From the NCBI RefSeq assembly GCF_007565055.1, contig NC_044558.1, positions 128,328,235 to 128,392,234 on the forward strand: a stretch of 64,000 nucleotides of DNA. Direction: 5' to 3'. This document shows, piece after piece, positions 59,619-64,000 of this stretch. A program made the translations under genes and the position numbers. Every line of letters starts with the position of its first letter. Positions within the stretch are counted from its first letter, which is position 1. The notes under the pieces are model-generated. The model saw only the letters and a list, made by a program, of their open reading frames with translations. It did not search any database and had not been told where the DNA came from. The DNA is from Rhinopithecus roxellana (taxonomy: Eukaryota; Chordata; Mammalia; Primates; Cercopithecidae).

Positions 59619-60793
59619 GTAAGTATGACGCTTTGAAACATTGTCACATATATTAGACTAAAACACACCTAATGATAGGCATATTTGTATGTATTTTGAG
59701 CTCAAATTCATATTTTGTCAATTTTTAATTCTTTGAGAATGCATTTTCTTAGAATTATTTTGATCTTTCAATGCCATCATTAATAATTTTTGTTTCCAAT
59801 ACTTCCATTGTCAAATCTAGGCTCTATACTTTCTTCTCTTAATAAAAATCTTAAGGCACACACTGATTGACAATTGCCTCGATAGTAGAAGAATCTTTGT
59901 GTGATTGTAAAAGAACTTGTAATTTTGAGTTGCGTTGCATCCTAATGAGCCAGTTAGAGTAAATTATCTGTTGATTTCATTGAAGAAAACATTTAGCAAC
60001 CAGGTATAAATATAAACTTCAATTTGTAATGAAATTCTAATGCTTTCAGTTCACCCATAGCATGGCTGTTGACCTGGTATCTCACGATACTCTTGTAGAC
60101 ATAAGAAAAATATGTGTAAATAATTCATTCCTTTTTTCACTTATAAAACAGTGTTTTAGACAGGATATGATGAAGAATATTTCTTAGTAAGTAAAACCAA
60201 TAAGGTACCTGTTGTCTCACAGCTTAGAAAATGACAAGACTGATGTGAGACAAATAAGTATAAAAATAAACTGATAATTACACATTGCTCTTTGTCTTAA
60301 TAAGGGAAAAGGCTTCCAATTAAAGGAATAAAAAGAGACATTAAATTTAGGATTAAAGTAATGGGGTGTGACGGGAAAGATTCACAGAGTACATCTCAAA
60401 AGAAGTGACATTATATCTAAGGAGGTAAAGAAAAAGCCAAATGAAGGGCTTTCAAGGAGAGGGTCTAGGTCTTGTTTCCTTAAGACAGGAAAGAGCTAGA
60501 ATTTTTGAGGAATGAAAAGAAGCCAGTTTACTGGAACACACTGAGTGAGAGGGGTATGGCAGATGATGTTTGGAGAGTTAGCAGGGAAGCAGATAATGTG
60601 TGCCCTACTGGCCAGGATAAGCACTCAATCACCTAAAACTGGAAACATGTAAAGACATGCATGTAGATCTTAAAAATATACGTGATAAGTAGAGTGACCT
60701 GGGGTAACATTTAATTGTACTTTTAAAACCTACTAGTTGATCATAAGTTCACGGCCAGTCAACAGCACAACATGGTAGAAAAAAAAAAAAGGA
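59619..60793. other. SLCO1B intron after coding exon 11
   Basis: 60410-60610 resembles an ancient mammalian repeat ('caggaaagagctagaatttt', 'gaagccagtttactggaaca') that I cannot name. The rest is unique-looking. Confidence 0.45.
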
Positions 60794-61075
60794 GGCCGGG
60801 CACGGTGACTCATGCCTGTAATCCCAGTACTTTGGGAGGCCGAGGCAGGTGGATCACGAGGTCAGGAGATCAAGACCATCCTGGCTAAAAGGGTGAAACC
60901 CCGTCTCTACTAAAAAATGCAAAAAGTTAGCCAGGCGTGGTGGCCGGCGCCTGTAGTCCCAGCTACTCAGGAGGCTGAAGCAGGAGAATGGCGAGAACCC
61001 GGGAGGCGGAGCTTGCAGTGAGCCGAGATCGCGGCCACTGCACTCCAACCTGGGCCACAGAGCCAGACTCCGTCT

Positions 61076-61108
<33 letters not shown>
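60794..61108 (+). mobile_element. AluY
   Basis: 'ggccgggcacggtgactcat' start, little divergence, and a 32-base A-tail. Confidence 0.95.
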
Positions 61109-61109
<1 letters not shown>

Positions 61110-63039
61110 CAACCAACAATGTGTTTTAACTTTTGTTAACATGAATATAAACCTGTAAACTAAGTAAGTTTACAGTTGTTAAATTTTCACCCTGCCTGCA
61201 AATTTTATTAAATTCTGTACCATATATATTCCACAAGTATAGTTTCATCTTAATATAAAATGTCTATTCAGAAGAAGCCTTCTATATTTCCAAATTACAA
61301 ATTCATTAACTTATAAAAATTCACCTCAAAATTTCATACTAGTTTACATCTCAGCATGTTTTAGCTCCTTAATTGAAACCTTTTCATGAGAAAAGGAGAG
61401 TTTTAAAAACATTGTTCCAACCTTGAATATAGTTATGTTTTATCCTAATTAAAAAGTAATTAAATCAACATTACCACTTATCAAAGCATTTATTAATTTC
61501 TCACCGGCCTTTGATTTCCTTTGTATTTATTTATTTATTTTTAAGAAAAGTTTTCTAAAGTTGACTAGAGAATGAAAATATAAACTTCATTTTATTAATG
61601 ATTTTCTAATGCTTACATCGTAAGGCTATTGCTAAAACTAGACTAAGCAGGAGTGTAAACATTTACTCATCCAGTACATATTCATTATGTGTGTCAGCCA
61701 CAGATCCATGCACTGAGGATGCAAATGTGAATGAAAATGATAAAACTTCATTAGCATCCAGTGGGGATAGGGAATGGAGAGTGAATGTATACAGAAGAAC
61801 TAGTAAACAAATAAGCAAGTAAATATGTAAACCAGGGTAAATGTGAAGCATTAGAAAGAAAAATCAATCAGAGTCAGAAGATAGAAAAAGTGGGGATAGG
61901 TAAGAGACACTAGTTTAGATATTGTGCATTGAAAGTTATATGACAAGAGACCTAAATGAAGACATGAAGAGAGAAGCTACAAGCCATGCTAAATGAGGAC
62001 AGGAAAGGAACAAGCTAGGCAAAGTAGAGGAAAGACAAAGGCCCTTGTGTGGAGCATACTTGATACATACAAGGATAGAAAAAAGCATGTGAGGAAGAGA
62101 GAGGTATGAAGTACAATGACTGAGGTAGCATGGTCCAGATTATATTGTTCAGAGGAAAGGCTTTGGAGCTTATTCTAAGTGTGTTCAGAAGCCCCAGAGG
62201 GTTTACGCATTAGTGTTACCTAATGCTTTGGCTTACCTAATGAGAAGATCACTCTGTGCATGGCACGTGTTTTTGGAAGACAAGAATGAAATCAGGGAAA
62301 ACAGAAGGCTATGATCATTCTTCATGATGAGGTATTATTGAGCATGGTTATGATAAAGGAAGTGGGAAGATATTTGTGCTTCATTCTTTGTTTTGTTTCA
62401 TTTTCTAAGTCAAAGCCAATACGATTTGCTTGTTGATTGAATGTGGCATGTGAGAAAGAGAATTTAAGGACGATCCCAAGGTTCTGGCTTGAGCTCTGGA
62501 AAGATGGTGATACTATTGAACAAAAGGGGAAATATGAAGGAAGGGTAGTTTGGAGGAAGTGTAAAAGCAATATTTCTTATATCCCTGTAAAACTGAGCTG
62601 CCTGTTAGGTATCTACTGACAATGAATATGTAGAATTCACCATTTAAGAAAATCATTAAAACCATAGACACAAATCTTAGAGTTTGCAACATAAACAGAT
62701 GCTATTTAAATCCAGTGGCATATTGAGATGTTCTAGGGACTGGGTACAGATAGAAACTACATCCTAAGAACAGCAACAGGCACTCTAACTTTAGAGATTA
62801 ATAACAGAAGGAGAAGACACTGAAGGAAACTGAGGAGGTCCCATGAGTTATGAGGAAAACTGGGAAAGGATCATGTCCTTGAAGCACAGTGAAGAATATA
62901 TGAAGAAGTAATGAATAAAGAAACTATGTCAAGGCCTGCTGAGAGTTCATAGGAGTTAGGGACTAGGAAGTGACCACTGGATTTCATTATATACTCATCA
63001 TTGTTAACCCTAAACAAAACTAGTGCATGAAGGTGGGAG
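61109..63039. other. SLCO1B intron with ancient repeat remnants
   Basis: 61650-61830 resembles L2 or related old sequence ('acatttactcatccagtaca', then 'caaataagcaagtaaatatg'). 62100-62320 resembles the same unnamed old repeat as 60410-60610. No exon seen. Confidence 0.4.
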
Positions 63040-64000
63040 GTGAAACAAAAAGGTTGTTTTGGTTGTTTTAAATTTTTTCATTTTTATGGATTTAGAGATA
63101 CAAGTACAGTTGTGAAACATGGATTATATGAGGCAGTGGTAAAGTCTGGGGTTTAAAGTTCCCATCACCTGAATGGTGTACTTTATATTCAGTAGGTAGT
63201 ATTTCTTCCCTCCCACTCCCTTCCAACCTCCCACACTTTAGAGTCTCCAATGTCTGTTATTCCACTCTGTACATCCTTGTGTGCCCATTGTTTAGCTCCC
63301 ACATCAAAGTAAGTACATGCATTTTTTACTTTCTGTTTCTGATTCATTTCACTCAGGATAATGGCATCCATTTCTATCCACATTGCTATAAAAAGACATG
63401 ATTTCATTTTTTTTATTGCTCACTAGTATCCCATAGTATATACATATATACCAGTGCTTTAATCTAATTATCAGTGAATGGAAATTTAGTGATTAGTGAT
63501 TCCATGACTTTGCTTTGTCACTAGTGCTGTGATAAGCATACAAGTCAGGAGGTGTCTTTTTAATAAAATGATTTCTTTGTCTTTAGGTAGACACCCTGTG
63601 GTGGGATTGCTGGATTAAATGGTAGTTCAATTTTTAGGTCATCAGGAAATCTCTGTACTGTTTTCCATAGAGGTTGTACTAGTTAACATTCCCACCAACA
63701 GTATATAAGCATTCACTTTTCTTCTCATCTTCACCAACATCTCTTGACTTTCGACTTTGTATTAATAGCTATCCTGATGAGTATAAGATGATATCTCATT
63801 ATGGTTTTAATTTTCATTTCTCTGATGATTAGTGATGTTGGGCATTTTTATATATTTATTGGCCATTTGTATGTCTTCTTTTGAAAAATGTCTATTCATA
63901 TCCTTTACCCACTTTTTAATGAGGTTTTTTTTCTTTTTTTTTTTTTATTGAGTTGTTTGAGTTCCTGGTAGATTCTGGATATTAACCCTTTTTCAGGTGC
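63040..64000 (-). mobile_element. Old LINE-1 (antisense), 3' part, running off the window
   Basis: Complement of L1 3' UTR then ORF2 C-terminus: 'gtgtgcccattgtttagctc', 'tcactcaggataatggcatc', 'gggattgctggattaaatgg'. Continues to the end of the window. Confidence 0.8.

Noticed and set aside
59619..64000. Search for the next SLCO1B exon (expected start IVQPELK)
   Set aside because: No acceptor followed by a matching frame was seen. The exon most likely lies beyond the right edge.

Overview
The window is primate genomic DNA, most likely from an Old World monkey. The evidence is its dense Alu and L1 content and two reverse-strand AluY-class copies at 36.6-37.3 kb. The first carries variants I associate with cercopithecid AluYR-type subfamilies ('cccggctagttttt', 'cccgtctcggcc', 'ggcttgagccacc'); the second shares the last of these. 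Nothing bacterial or viral was recognised.

The only protein-coding gene I can support is the middle of an OATP1B liver organic-anion transporter on the + strand. Its closest match is SLCO1B3 (OATP1B3), with an SLCO1B7-type paralogue as the alternative. Ten consecutive coding exons lie between 30215 and 59618. They have canonical GT/AG borders, exon lengths of 142, 133, 122, 147, 99, 243, 165, 196, 166 and 185 bp, and one uninterrupted frame covering roughly residues 29-560 of about 702. The first coding exon (cytoplasmic N-terminus) was not found in the 30 kb upstream, and the last exons lie beyond the right edge. The OATP signature, the Kazal-like extracellular loop with its cysteines, and most charged transport residues are intact. 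One conserved glycosylation sequon (position 516) is lost.

Layout. 1-30 kb, upstream or 5' intron: MIR and L2 relics, an approximately 1-kb AT-rich imperfect palindrome (3.0-4.0 kb), antisense L1 relics with several Alus and an unrecognised retropseudogene (7.56-8.15 kb), a 5'-inverted L1 (14.4-16.5 kb), a polyadenylated 1.2-kb insertion between 71-bp direct repeats (17.9-19.3 kb), and an old antisense L1 (22.0-29.4 kb) that hosts Alus and a younger L1 with both a 5' inversion and a putative 3' transduction (24.1-25.2 kb). 30-60 kb: SLCO1B exons and introns. The 11.5-kb intron after the fifth exon in the window holds a nested stack: an old antisense L1 split by a near-complete Tigger2-like DNA transposon, which itself contains a small internal L1 fragment, plus a younger L1 in the old L1's 5' UTR. 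60-64 kb: intron sequence, an AluY and an antisense L1 running off the edge.

Most short ORFs in the window come from Alu or L1 sequence and are not genes. Repeat family names are from memory of consensus features; no search was run.
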